From contig CANGYR010000015.1 in assembly GCA_947458275.1 (NCBI GenBank), positions 1 to 61,679 on the forward strand: a DNA stretch of 61,679 nucleotides. The letters run 5' to 3'. The notes under the pieces are model-generated. The model did no database searches and had not been told where the DNA came from. It saw only the letters and a list, made by a program, of their open reading frames with translations. The DNA comes from Chitinophagaceae bacterium (GTDB taxonomy: Bacteria > Bacteroidota > Bacteroidia > Chitinophagales > Chitinophagaceae). A program made the translations under genes and the position numbers. Below are positions 37,407 to 46,313 of this stretch, piece after piece (the first letter of the stretch is position 1; each line of letters begins with the position of its first letter).

Positions 37407-38177
37407 GTGAAAAATTTCAGACACCAGCATCATCGCCCCAAAAAAAATACATTGATTATCGGCAGACAGGCTGTTATCGATGCGTTGAAAAGCAGAAAGC
37501 AACTCGACAGGATTTATCTGCAATCCAATGTGCATGGTCCTGTTATTGATGAAATAAAAGCACTCGCAGCAACGGAGTTGGTTCCCATCAATAAGGTGCC
37601 GGTAGAAAAACTGAACAACTTCAATGTCAGCAATCATGAAGGTTGCATTGCGCAGATATCAAAAATTCAATACCAGGATCTGCAACAGATCATTTCTTTT
37701 GTAGTGGAAAATGGAGAGGTGCCTCTGTTTGTTATTTTAGATGGAGTGACGGACATCAGAAATATCGGAGCTATTGCACGATCGGCTTTTTGTTTTGGCG
37801 TTCATGCCATCATCATACCCGACAGAGGGGTTGGTTCGCTCAATGAAGATGCAATACTGACTTCTGCCGGCGCTCTGGAAAAAATTGCCGTATGCAGGGT
37901 GGGGAGTTTGATGAAAGCAGTGGATGATTTGCATTTGAATGGAATAAAAGTTTTTGCCAGCGAGATGACTGCCACCAAAGAAATTGGAAGTATAGATCTA
38001 TCTGAACCTTGTGCCATCGTTATGGGCGGAGAGGAAAAGGGTATTTATCCTGCTTTGATGAAAATTTGCGATGAACAGTTTAAAATTCCCATGCCGGGAG
38101 ATTTTGAATCACTCAATGTTTCCGTAGCTAGCGGAGTCATACTCTATGAAATATCGCGCCAGAGAAAATTATCCTGA
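37407..38177 (+). CDS. rlmB: SPOUT-family rRNA 2'-O-methyltransferase (RlmB-type)
   Basis: The protein has 256 aa and starts with GTG. The N-terminal substrate-binding domain shows IIGRQAVIDALKS; the SpoU motifs are LDGVTDIRNIGAIARSA, AIVMGGEEKGI and SLNVSVASGVILYE. This is the TrmH/RlmB pattern; RlmB methylates G2251 of 23S rRNA. The assignment to that exact site is by family. Confidence 0.9.
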   Translation: MKNFRHQHHRPKKNTLIIGRQAVIDALKSRKQLDRIYLQSNVHGPVIDEIKALAATELVPINKVPVEKLNNFNVSNHEGCIAQISKIQYQDLQQIISFVVENGEVPLFVILDGVTDIRNIGAIARSAFCFGVHAIIIPDRGVGSLNEDAILTSAGALEKIAVCRVGSLMKAVDDLHLNGIKVFASEMTATKEIGSIDLSEPCAIVMGGEEKGIYPALMKICDEQFKIPMPGDFESLNVSVASGVILYEISRQRKLS

Positions 38178-38196
38178 TACAATAAATGTTTGCTAG

Positions 38197-39057
38197 ATGA
38201 GTACAGATAAAGTAAAAATCATTGAATGCCCACGAGATGCCATGCAGGGTTGGCCGCATTTCATCCCAACGGAAAAGAAAATCGCCTATCTGCAGTCTTT
38301 GCTGAAAGTTGGTTTTGATACCATCGATTTCGGAAGTTTTGTCTCACCTAAGGCAATTCCGCAGATGGCCGATACAAAAGAAGTGTTGAAAAGCATCGAT
38401 AAGTCCACATCCGTATCAAAATTATTGGCCATCATTGCCAATACAAGAGGAGCGGAAGAGGCCGTTCAATATGAAGCTATTGATTATCTGGGCTTCCCTT
38501 TTTCGGTATCGGAAACTTTTCAGCAGAGAAATGCTAATTCATCTGTTGCAGATGCGTTTGTCAAAGTAAATGAAATACAAAATCTTTGTCTGAAAAATAA
38601 TAAATCACTGGTGGTGTATATATCCATGGGATTTGGGAATCCTTATGGTGATGCATACAATGAAGAGATCGTATTCGAATGGGTAGACAAACTCGTTGGT
38701 CTGGATATAAAAATCATCTCACTTGCTGATACTGTTGGAGTGGCAATGCCGGAGCAGGTTGAACATATTACCAAGCATTTGATTGATGCACTGCCGCAAA
38801 TTGAAATAGGGGTTCACCTGCACTCAACGGCAGACAACTGGAAATCCAAGGTGGATGCGGCCTTAAGAGCTGGTTGTAAAAGATTAGACGGCGCTTTGAA
38901 AGGAATAGGCGGTTGTCCTATGGCGGGTAATGACCTGGTGGGCAATATGAATACCGAACTTATGTTGCCTTATTTTAAATCATTGAACCTGTTGAATGAT
39001 ATGGATGAAGAAGCATTGAACGAATCATTAAAGCTGGCCGCTGAAATTTTTGTTTAA
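38197..39057 (+). CDS. Hydroxymethylglutaryl-CoA lyase
   Basis: This 286-aa TIM-barrel enzyme cleaves HMG-CoA to acetoacetate and acetyl-CoA, usually the end of leucine degradation. Arg13/Asp14 are in ECPRDAMQGW, the metal ligands His207/His209 in GVHLHSTADNW, and the catalytic Cys240 in GGCPMAGNDLVGN. It starts 19 bp after rlmB and is followed by the GSCFA gene after 9 bp, so the three probably form one operon. Confidence 0.92.
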   Translation: MSTDKVKIIECPRDAMQGWPHFIPTEKKIAYLQSLLKVGFDTIDFGSFVSPKAIPQMADTKEVLKSIDKSTSVSKLLAIIANTRGAEEAVQYEAIDYLGFPFSVSETFQQRNANSSVADAFVKVNEIQNLCLKNNKSLVVYISMGFGNPYGDAYNEEIVFEWVDKLVGLDIKIISLADTVGVAMPEQVEHITKHLIDALPQIEIGVHLHSTADNWKSKVDAALRAGCKRLDGALKGIGGCPMAGNDLVGNMNTELMLPYFKSLNLLNDMDEEALNESLKLAAEIFV

Positions 39058-39066
39058 CTTGATTGA

Positions 39067-40038
39067 ATGAACTTTCGCCTCGAATATACACCCAAGTCTT
39101 TTGAAAAAAAGATTCAACACCAGGATCGATTGTTTCTGATAGGCTCTTGTTTTACCGAACAAATCGGTTCAAAGCTGTCTGCGCATAAATTCCGAACTAT
39201 AGAAAATCCGAACGGAATCTTATTCAATCCCGTAAGCATAGCCAATGCACTGAGTGCTTATGTTTCAGACAAACAATACAAAGAGGAAGATCTTTTTCGG
39301 CAGAATGATTTGTGGGGCAGTTGGGATCACCATACTCGATTTTCTGCATTGAGCAATGAAGGTTGTCTTAAAAAAATAAATGCTTCTCAGTTGGCCGCTC
39401 ATCAGTCTTTAAAAAATGCTGATTGGTTGTTACTTACTTTGGGCTCTGCTTTTGTATATGAATTATCCGACAAAAGGGTAGTGGCCAATTGTCATAAGGT
39501 CCCTACAGATAAATTCACTAAAAGATTATTGAGCACGGACGAAATTATTCAAAAGCTCAAAGCATCCTTATCTCAGGTAAGGAAGTTCAATCCGGGAATT
39601 AATATTATTTTCACCATCAGTCCTGTACGGCATCTTAGGGATGGTTTTGTGGAGAATAACAGAAGCAAGGCAAATCTGATTGCTGCTGTTCATCAGCTTA
39701 TAAATGAATTAAATGATTCTTTTTATTTTCCTTCTTATGAATTGATTATAGATGATTTAAGAGATTACCGTTTTTTTGCAGAAGATATGGTGCATCCCAA
39801 TTATGCGGCTACTAATTATGTATGGGAGAAGTTTATAGCTGCCTGTATTGATGAGGAAGCTCAAAAACTGATGAAAGAATTATCGCTGATCAATGCGGCA
39901 AAAAATCACAAGCCATTTAATCCTGAGTCCTTACAGCACAAAGCATTTTTACAAACCAATTTGGAGAAGTCCATTAAATTACAGAAGCAGTATGAGTATC
40001 TGGATTTGAAAGACGAAATTGATTATTTCGGCGCTTAA
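39067..40038 (+). CDS. GSCFA domain protein
   Basis: The protein has 323 aa. The family-naming motif is LIGSCFTEQIG near residue 30, followed by NPNGILFNPVSIANAL and FTISPVRHLRDGF. The fold is related to SGNH/GDSL hydrolases (Ser of GSCFA, later DMVHPNYAA with Asp-x-x-His), so an esterase activity is likely; the substrate is unknown. Its last codon overlaps the stop of the convergent miaE. Confidence 0.88.
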   Translation: MNFRLEYTPKSFEKKIQHQDRLFLIGSCFTEQIGSKLSAHKFRTIENPNGILFNPVSIANALSAYVSDKQYKEEDLFRQNDLWGSWDHHTRFSALSNEGCLKKINASQLAAHQSLKNADWLLLTLGSAFVYELSDKRVVANCHKVPTDKFTKRLLSTDEIIQKLKASLSQVRKFNPGINIIFTISPVRHLRDGFVENNRSKANLIAAVHQLINELNDSFYFPSYELIIDDLRDYRFFAEDMVHPNYAATNYVWEKFIAACIDEEAQKLMKELSLINAAKNHKPFNPESLQHKAFLQTNLEKSIKLQKQYEYLDLKDEIDYFGA

Positions 40039-40649
40039 TGAATTCTGTCTCCTCTTACTTCAGCACTGCTCATAAGTTCCTTTTCATATTCCAGCCATTC
40101 GCTCCATCTTTTCCTAACAATCTTCTTGTCTATATAATGCTCAGCCAAAGTGATGAATAATGTATAGTGGCCGGCTTCACTTTCCATGAATTTTCGGTAA
40201 AACTTTCGCATGTATTCATCATCCAGTCCTTCGCTCAATCTTTTAAAACGCTCGCAGCTTCTGGCTTCTATAAGCGCCATGATGAGCATCTGGTCTAAAA
40301 ATCTTTCGTCCGGACTTCCGCCTTTTTTTTGAAACTCTATAAGTTTATTTACATACACATCTTTTCGTTGTCTGCCCAAAGACAGATTGCGCTTTTTTAA
40401 TTCCGCCAGTACCATTCTGAAATGCCCCCATTCTTCCGTGACAATCGGACTGAGTTCTTCCACGAGCCATTCTTTTTCCGGATTTTTTTGAATCAGCGAT
40501 ATGCAGGTTGTGGCGGCTTTCTGCTCGCAATATGCGTGATCAGTAAGAATTTCTTCCAGCTGTATTTCAGCCAGATTGACCCATCTCGGGTCGGTAGGTA
40601 ATTGAAGTCCCAGTATATTTCTGGTATGTTCACTTAAAATATCTTCCAT
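40035..40649 (-). CDS. miaE: tRNA-(ms2io6A)-hydroxylase MiaE
   Basis: This 204-aa diiron enzyme hydroxylates the isopentenyl group of ms2i6A37 in tRNAs that read UNN codons. The ferritin-like ligands are visible: Glu42 (HAYCEQKA), Glu73 and His76 (EEWGHF), Glu129 (LIEARSCERF), Glu158 and His161 (SEAGHY). The stop codon overlaps that of the GSCFA gene (40035-40038). Confidence 0.92.
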   Translation of the reverse strand: MEDILSEHTRNILGLQLPTDPRWVNLAEIQLEEILTDHAYCEQKAATTCISLIQKNPEKEWLVEELSPIVTEEWGHFRMVLAELKKRNLSLGRQRKDVYVNKLIEFQKKGGSPDERFLDQMLIMALIEARSCERFKRLSEGLDDEYMRKFYRKFMESEAGHYTLFITLAEHYIDKKIVRKRWSEWLEYEKELMSSAEVRGDRIH

Positions 40650-40653
40650 GTTT

Positions 40654-40661
40654 CAAATTTA
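40654..40661 (-). promoter_or_regulatory. -7 box (TAAATTTG) of miaE
   Basis: Minus-strand TAAATTTG lies 4 bp before the miaE start, so the mRNA would be leaderless or nearly so. No clear -33 element. Confidence 0.35.
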
Positions 40662-40790
40662 TGCCAATTTGATTTATTTATCTAAAACATCACCGGTCAG
40701 TCATGCGGATAATTGATAAGCGGTGATTCATCATGTCTTTTATTTGTGTTACTTTACACTATATAAATTCTAATTCCAACTATTTCATAC

Positions 40791-43376
40791 ATGCTGTCAA
40801 AAAGAATGCTCATTAACCGCTCCTTAATTATTTGTTTTTCTGTTTTCTTTTCATTGATGTTCACTGCAACTATATCAGCACAAAAAATCCATGGAGTCAT
40901 TCGTAATCTAAAAGGAGAACCTTTGCCTTATGCTTCAGTGATTATTAAAGGAACATCCAAAGGAGTAAGCTCCAATGGGAATGCAGAATATTCTATTGCT
41001 GTTTCTCCCGGCGTGAATGTAATTATTTGTCAGCATATCGGTTATGAATCTGTTGAAAAGAAATTGGAAGTTGCCGGTGATACAAAAATTGATTTCAATT
41101 TAAGAGAACAGCAGTTGATGATGAAAGAAATAGTGATTCAAAAAGGGGAGGACCCTGCTTATGAAATTATTCGACAGGCAATCAAAAAAAGAGCTTATTA
41201 CGCCAATCAGGTAAACGGATTCACCTGTGATTTCTATTCGAAGGATGTGATAAAGTTGAGAAACTTGCCGGAAAAAATAATGGGTCAGAAAATTTCCAAA
41301 GAAAATAAAAAAGAGCTGGGGTTAGATTCAGCAGGCAAGGGCATCGTTTATTTATCAGAGTCTTTTTCAAAAGTATATTCTCAAAAGCCGGAAAAATTAA
41401 AAATTGAAGTGATGAGTAGCCGCGTGAGTGGCAGTAATAGTTTTGGTTTTACTTTTCCGTCTTTTATCAGTTTGTATACCAATAATGTAAACATATTTGA
41501 CAATCAGATCAATTCCCGGGGTTTTGTATCTCCCATTGCAGATGGGGCGTTGAGATTTTATAAATTTAAATTCAAGGGTACGTTTTTTGAAGATGGTAAG
41601 GCCATCAATGCCATACAGGTTATTCCAAGAAGACAATATGAACCGTTGTTTTCAGGTATAATCAATATCACTGATGATGACTGGAGGATACATAGTTTTG
41701 ATTTGCTGCTTACAAAAACTTCCCAACTTGAAATTATTGACACCTTGAGTATTTCGCAGTTACACGTTCCTGCTAGTAAAGATGTATGGCAGGTTAAAAA
41801 TCAGTTGTTGCATTTTAATCTCAAGATATTTAAAATAGACGCTGTCGGTAATTTCCTGTCAGTATATTCCGATTATGCGATCAATCCGGAATTTGATAAA
41901 AAAACCTTTGGAAATATATTTATCAAGTATGATACTGCTGTCGGCAAACAACCAAAGCAGTACTGGGATTCCACCAGACCTGTTCCTTTGGATACGGAAG
42001 AAGTCAATGACTATAAGGTAAAAGACAGCCTCTTTGATTTGAAACAGGATCCCCATTACTGGGAAAATAATATAGACTCACTGAAAAGAAGACAGGGTAA
42101 AATAAAGCCATTAAAAATTCTTTTCGAGGGTATCAACAGGACCCGTTACAGTAAAACGAATCAATTCAAATGGGGTATTTCTCCATTGATTGGAGGATTG
42201 TCTTACAATACTGCAGAAGGTTTGGTGGCAGAGGCTTCAGGTTTTTATGATAAGAAATTTGAGAAATCTTCTTCCCGTTTGTTAATAAAACCAAATGTAA
42301 GATATGGTTTTGGCAATACTCACTGGAATGGCTTTATGGATATTGAATTCAGAACAAAAGAATCCGGGTATGCCGAAAAATACGATCGCTCCCTTTGGTC
42401 ATTATCTGGAGGTAAAAGGGTGTCCCAATACAATAAGGATATTCCGGTATTGCCATTGGTTAATACCATCAGTACTTTACAGAGAGGATTGAATGTGATG
42501 AAGACTTATGAGAATTATTTTGTTGATTTCGGATACCGAAGAAAATTAGAAAATGGTTTGACGATAGCAGCGCATTTCTTGTATGAAGACCGTATGCCGA
42601 TTTTCAATACAACCAACTATACTTTTAGAAAGAAAGACACTGTTCGTATTACCGAAAACTATCCGACGGAGCGGGTGGCACGAAGTGATGTATTCAGACA
42701 CCAGGCTGCCATAGTTTCTTTTGAAATTAGTTTTAAGCCCGGACAAAAATATATTCAGTTTCCCGACAGGAAAATTTCAATAGGGTCTAAATATCCTACA
42801 TTCAGTTTCAGTTATACCAAAGGGATAAATGGAATTTTTGGGAGTGACGTAAATTTTGATAAATGGTTATTCTCCATTCGGGATGAAAAAAACTTAAAGC
42901 TGGCAGGAGTATTAAAATATAAAGTTGCGGCAGGTGGTTTTCTGAACAGGAAGAATGTTTTTATTCAGGACTATTTTCATTTCAATGCCAATTCACTTTT
43001 GGGTGCCAGTGAATACGTGAACAGCTTTCAATTGACGAGTTCATATATCAACAGCACGACAGAAAATTTTTATGCGCTGGCTCATGTGGAGCATCATTTC
43101 AATGGGTTGCTTACAAACAAGATTCCTTTCTTCAAAAAACTCAATTGGAACCTGGTGGCCGGTTCAAATGCCTTCTTTATAAACCCCAACAATCAGTTTG
43201 TGGAAGTATTTGCAGGCATTGAAAACATTCTTAAATTCTTCCGAGTTGATTTTGTCTCAGCATACAGGAATGGTAAATATTCAAGCTCTGCGATAGTGCT
43301 CGGTGCCGGAGGGATTCTCGGTGGTAGTACCACTAATCCTTCGCAGCAAGGAAGAGGGGTGGGCATTTCGTTTTGA
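40791..43376 (+). CDS. DUF5686 outer-membrane protein with carboxypeptidase-regulatory-like domain
   Basis: The protein has 861 aa: signal peptide (residues 1-30), a CarboxypepD_reg-like domain (HGVIRNLKGEPLPYASVIIKG, about 33-110), a linker beginning ILVIQKGEDPAYEIIRQAI in family style (here IVIQKGEDPAYEII), and a long beta-barrel-like part. The family is found next to many Bacteroidota envelope genes and is thought to lie in the outer membrane; function unknown. A second ATG at 40806 is possible. No TonB box or plug is present. Confidence 0.88.
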   Translation: MLSKRMLINRSLIICFSVFFSLMFTATISAQKIHGVIRNLKGEPLPYASVIIKGTSKGVSSNGNAEYSIAVSPGVNVIICQHIGYESVEKKLEVAGDTKIDFNLREQQLMMKEIVIQKGEDPAYEIIRQAIKKRAYYANQVNGFTCDFYSKDVIKLRNLPEKIMGQKISKENKKELGLDSAGKGIVYLSESFSKVYSQKPEKLKIEVMSSRVSGSNSFGFTFPSFISLYTNNVNIFDNQINSRGFVSPIADGALRFYKFKFKGTFFEDGKAINAIQVIPRRQYEPLFSGIINITDDDWRIHSFDLLLTKTSQLEIIDTLSISQLHVPASKDVWQVKNQLLHFNLKIFKIDAVGNFLSVYSDYAINPEFDKKTFGNIFIKYDTAVGKQPKQYWDSTRPVPLDTEEVNDYKVKDSLFDLKQDPHYWENNIDSLKRRQGKIKPLKILFEGINRTRYSKTNQFKWGISPLIGGLSYNTAEGLVAEASGFYDKKFEKSSSRLLIKPNVRYGFGNTHWNGFMDIEFRTKESGYAEKYDRSLWSLSGGKRVSQYNKDIPVLPLVNTISTLQRGLNVMKTYENYFVDFGYRRKLENGLTIAAHFLYEDRMPIFNTTNYTFRKKDTVRITENYPTERVARSDVFRHQAAIVSFEISFKPGQKYIQFPDRKISIGSKYPTFSFSYTKGINGIFGSDVNFDKWLFSIRDEKNLKLAGVLKYKVAAGGFLNRKNVFIQDYFHFNANSLLGASEYVNSFQLTSSYINSTTENFYALAHVEHHFNGLLTNKIPFFKKLNWNLVAGSNAFFINPNNQFVEVFAGIENILKFFRVDFVSAYRNGKYSSSAIVLGAGGILGGSTTNPSQQGRGVGISF

Positions 43377-43388
43377 TAGAAGTAATTA

Positions 43389-43444
43389 GACGATGTGCCG
43401 ATGTGCAAATTTGAAGATGAGAAGATGTGAAAATTTGAATATGC
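43389..43444. repeat. Exact 8-bp word array (GAAGATGT/GAAAATTT) after the DUF5686 gene
   Basis: Seven octamers in one register, each beginning with G: consensus GMMRATKT, for example GAAGATGT at 43421. They use the same word as the rpmD-rplO array at 13315-13402. Confidence 0.8.
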
Positions 43445-43445
43445 A

Positions 43446-43505
43446 TTAACCAAAAACCCCAAACCCCAAACGCGCGCAGCGCACCCAAACATCGCATAGC
43501 GACTA
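43446..43505. repeat. Reverse copy of the hairpin plus GTTTGG word block
   Basis: Read on the minus strand, GTTTGGG and a GCGC hairpin are followed by GTTTGGG words and GTTTTTGGTTAA, the same sequence plan as at 583-645. The identity extends over some 45 bases with few differences, which shows that these blocks are copies of one family. Confidence 0.75.
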
Positions 43506-43597
43506 ATATTCCTTAAATTTGCATTGTTTATTTGGTTTGCCCTGCAAGCATCCAATCTTTAATAAGATTTCCCTGAAAAGGGATCAAATCAACTTTT

Positions 43598-44629
43598 ATG
43601 GCAGTACTACACAACAGAGTATCTCAGGCAGAGCTCAAAAAACGGTTGTATGAAGAGACCGAATTCAGAGCAACCATCTCCTTCTATCAGTATCTGTTTA
43701 TTCAGGACCCCCAAAAATTTCGAGATGAATTATATCAGTCATTGAATGCACTGAAAGTATTCGGCCGCATTTATGTGGCTTCCGAAGGCATCAACGCTCA
43801 GGTCAGCGTGCCAGAAAGCAATGTTGAGGCATTCAAAACACATTTATATAGCATACCCGGACTGAATGGTATAAGGTTGAATATAGCTGTTGATGATGAC
43901 GGCAAATCGTTTTGGGTACTGAAGATTAAGGTAAGAGATAAAATAGTGGCAGACGGAATTACTGATTCAGATTTTGATATGGCCAATCGTGGTAAATATG
44001 TAAATGCGGCCGAGTTCAATACCCTTACAGAAGATCAGAATACTATAGTAGTAGACATGCGCAACCACTATGAATATGAAGTGGGTCATTTTGAAAATGC
44101 GATTGAAATAGCCAGCGATACTTTTAGGGAACAGTTGCCTATGGCAGCAGAGATGCTTAAAGAAAACAAGGATAAAAATATTATCATGTATTGCACTGGT
44201 GGTATCAGGTGCGAAAAGGCCAGCGCCTTTATGCTTCATAAGGGCTTTAAAAATGTTTTTCACCTGGAAGGGGGGATTATTCATTATGCCAATACTGTGA
44301 AACAGGAGCAACTCGACAATAAATTTCACGGAAAAAATTTTGTATTTGATGACAGATTAGGAGAGCGTATAACCGATGAGATTATAGCAAAGTGTCATCA
44401 GTGTGGTAAACCGGCTGATACCCATACTAATTGTAAAAACGAGGGCTGTCATCTTCTTTTTATTCAATGTGATGAGTGCGCCAGGAAATATGCCGGATGT
44501 TGCACTGCCCAATGCCATGAGATTATTCAGCTTCCGGATGAGGAGCAAAAGCTGCTCAGAAAGGGTATAGATAAGGGTAGGATGGTATTTAATAAATCCA
44601 GACAGCGCCTTAGGCCTAAAAAAACATAA
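43598..44629 (+). CDS. trhO: tRNA uridine(34) hydroxylase TrhO (rhodanese family)
   Basis: This 343-aa protein makes 5-hydroxyuridine at position 34 of tRNA, by homology with E. coli YceA. It has an N-terminal acylphosphatase-like domain ([15 protein letters not shown]), a rhodanese domain with the active-site Cys199 in [11 protein letters not shown], and a Cys-rich C-terminus ([14 protein letters not shown], then [12 protein letters not shown]) that looks metal-binding. It lies on its own between repeat blocks. Confidence 0.93.
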   Translation: MAVLHNRVSQAELKKRLYEETEFRATISFYQYLFIQDPQKFRDELYQSLNALKVFGRIYVASEGINAQVSVPESNVEAFKTHLYSIPGLNGIRLNIAVDDDGKSFWVLKIKVRDKIVADGITDSDFDMANRGKYVNAAEFNTLTEDQNTIVVDMRNHYEYEVGHFENAIEIASDTFREQLPMAAEMLKENKDKNIIMYCTGGIRCEKASAFMLHKGFKNVFHLEGGIIHYANTVKQEQLDNKFHGKNFVFDDRLGERITDEIIAKCHQCGKPADTHTNCKNEGCHLLFIQCDECARKYAGCCTAQCHEIIQLPDEEQKLLRKGIDKGRMVFNKSRQRLRPKKT

Positions 44630-44863
44630 ATCTCTTTTTATCTCTATTTTATTGTAATGCATTAAAAGTCAATTATTTGAAAGATTGACTTTCGTCTCCC
44701 CTAATGCTTGTTTTCAGTTTTTTATCAAAAAATCATAAAAAAGTTGATTTCGGACATACTTTAACATGATTAAGTTACGTTATTGGTTTGTGAAATTCAG
44801 TTTAATTGGTAATAAATTAATTGGATTTCCAACACATTCTATAAAAAACTAAAATCTAGTACC

Positions 44864-45964
44864 GTGAAAAAACATCTAAACACCTTGCTATTACTTGCAT
44901 TAAGTGTAACATCCCTCAGCAGTTTTGCCAATGACAAGCTCCCTTCAGGCAACAGACCGCAAAGTCCCAACGGATTAAAAATGATCAGTTCGTTTCTCAT
45001 AGCAGCCAATGGTAATTTGGCTGATGGAAACAGAGTCGTTTTTGCTTCTCAGTATTCAAATGCTGTGGACGGATACGATGCTATGAAAATGACCAATCCC
45101 GGAGAGAACTTCGGTTTGTGGAGAGATAATAAATTTTTAGCCGTTGAAGCCAGACAGCCTTTGGCCGCAGGTGATACCATCTATTACAGAATGTCAGGCA
45201 CTGTAAACCAGATTTATGAACTGGTCATTACTCCAAGCGATTTGCTGGATGCCAATGTAAAAGGAACATTGATTGATCGTTATGCGAATACGCGAACAGA
45301 GATTAGTCTCACAGACACTAATCGTGTAAGCGTAGGGGTTAATTCCGATCCGGACAGTAAATCACCTAACAGATTGATGATTGTATTTTCTCAGTCTGCC
45401 ACACTTCCTATCAAATTTGCAGGCATCAATGCGGTAAACGAATCTAACAGAAGCATCGCTATAAACTGGTTGGTTGAAGATGAAGCAGGAATTGTAAACT
45501 ATGAAGTTGAGCGCAGTGCGGATGGTGTTAATTTCAGCAAATTGAATCAAGTAGCTCCTAAATACAAAAACTTACAAGGTGGTGCTTACAACTATCGTGA
45601 TGTTAGTCCTTTGAAATCTGCCAACTTCTACAGAATCAAATCTTTCGGAGCTGATGGAAAAGTGACGTACAGCAATATTGCCAAAGCTACTATCTTCCAG
45701 GCTACTACCGGAATCACAGTATATCCTAATCCTGTAAAAGGCAACACAGTTAAACTGCAGTTTAATCAGGCAAACAAAGGAATGTACCGCATCATGGTAG
45801 CGAACAGCATCGGCCAGGTAGTACACAGAAGCAATTTGAGAGTGAATGATGCTAATTACAATCATACATTAAATATGGGTAACGCAATCACTCCCGGTAA
45901 CTACACAGTATGTGTGTTTGATGAAGCGGGAACAGTATCTACTCAATCTCTGATTATTCAATAG
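44864..45964 (+). CDS. Secreted protein with T9SS type A sorting domain
   Basis: The protein has 366 aa and starts with GTG (44864), with a signal peptide MKKHLNTLLLLALSVTSL. Residues about 195-275 form a fibronectin-III-like domain (AINWLVEDEAGIVNYEVERS). The last 80 residues are the type A Por sorting domain (ITVYPNPVKGNTVKL ... GNYTVCVFDEAGT). It is exported by T9SS and probably attached to the surface; the first 190 residues match nothing I recognise. Long AT-rich upstream region (233 bp), strong terminator behind. Confidence 0.88.
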   Translation: MKKHLNTLLLLALSVTSLSSFANDKLPSGNRPQSPNGLKMISSFLIAANGNLADGNRVVFASQYSNAVDGYDAMKMTNPGENFGLWRDNKFLAVEARQPLAAGDTIYYRMSGTVNQIYELVITPSDLLDANVKGTLIDRYANTRTEISLTDTNRVSVGVNSDPDSKSPNRLMIVFSQSATLPIKFAGINAVNESNRSIAINWLVEDEAGIVNYEVERSADGVNFSKLNQVAPKYKNLQGGAYNYRDVSPLKSANFYRIKSFGADGKVTYSNIAKATIFQATTGITVYPNPVKGNTVKLQFNQANKGMYRIMVANSIGQVVHRSNLRVNDANYNHTLNMGNAITPGNYTVCVFDEAGTVSTQSLIIQ

Positions 45965-45991
45965 TAAACAATTATTCCTAAATAAAAAAAG

Positions 45992-46020
45992 AGCACCTCC
46001 AAAGGGGTGCTTTGTTTTTT
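45992..46020 (+). terminator. Terminator after the T9SS cargo gene
   Basis: Stem AGCACC(T)CC/GGGGTGCT with one bulge and an AAA loop, followed by TTGTTTTTT. Confidence 0.85.
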
Positions 46021-46032
46021 AGTGCCACCGCC

Positions 46033-46192
46033 GCTGTTGGTGTTATCACCAACAGCAATCAGAATATTTATTCTAATGGTTGAAGATTGTTGAAAGTGGT
46101 TGAAAATTGTTGAGATTTCTCCGCTGTTGGTGTTATCACCAACAGCAATTCACTTAGAAATTCTAAAATCTTGTTGGTGATAACACCAACAA
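46033..46192. repeat. Three GTTGGTG hairpins, the third in opposite orientation
   Basis: Two identical hairpins, stem GCTGTTGGTG with loop TTAT, lie at 46033-46056 and 46123-46146. A third (46171-46192) has stem TTGTTGGTG and loop ATAA, i.e. the same core read from the other strand. They are separated by 10-bp word repeats. Confidence 0.85.
46079..46114. repeat. 10-bp phased words (GTTGAA x4, forward only)
   Basis: GTTGAA begins at 46079, 46089 and 46099, and GTTGAG at 46109: exact 10-bp period, between two GTTGGTG hairpins. Confidence 0.8.
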
Positions 46193-46223
46193 GGGCGAAG
46201 GGCGAAAGTGAGGTTCAGAAAGA

Positions 46224-46300
46224 GTTGAAGTTTGTTTAATATGGTTTAAAATTGTTGAAATTAATTCAACAAAATTCATCAATGTTCAACAACATTCAAC
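46224..46300. repeat. 10-bp phased inverted array (4 forward + 4 reverse GTTGAA words)
   Basis: Forward GTTGAA/GTTTAA words begin at 46224, 46234, 46244 and 46254; reverse TTCAAC/TTCATC words begin at 46265, 46275, 46285 and 46295. Every pair is symmetric about 46262. The inner part, TTGTTGAA-ATTAA-TTCAACAA, is a perfect hairpin. The array ends 14 bp before the accD stop. Confidence 0.85.
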
Positions 46301-46313
46301 CAAAAGCAATGAA

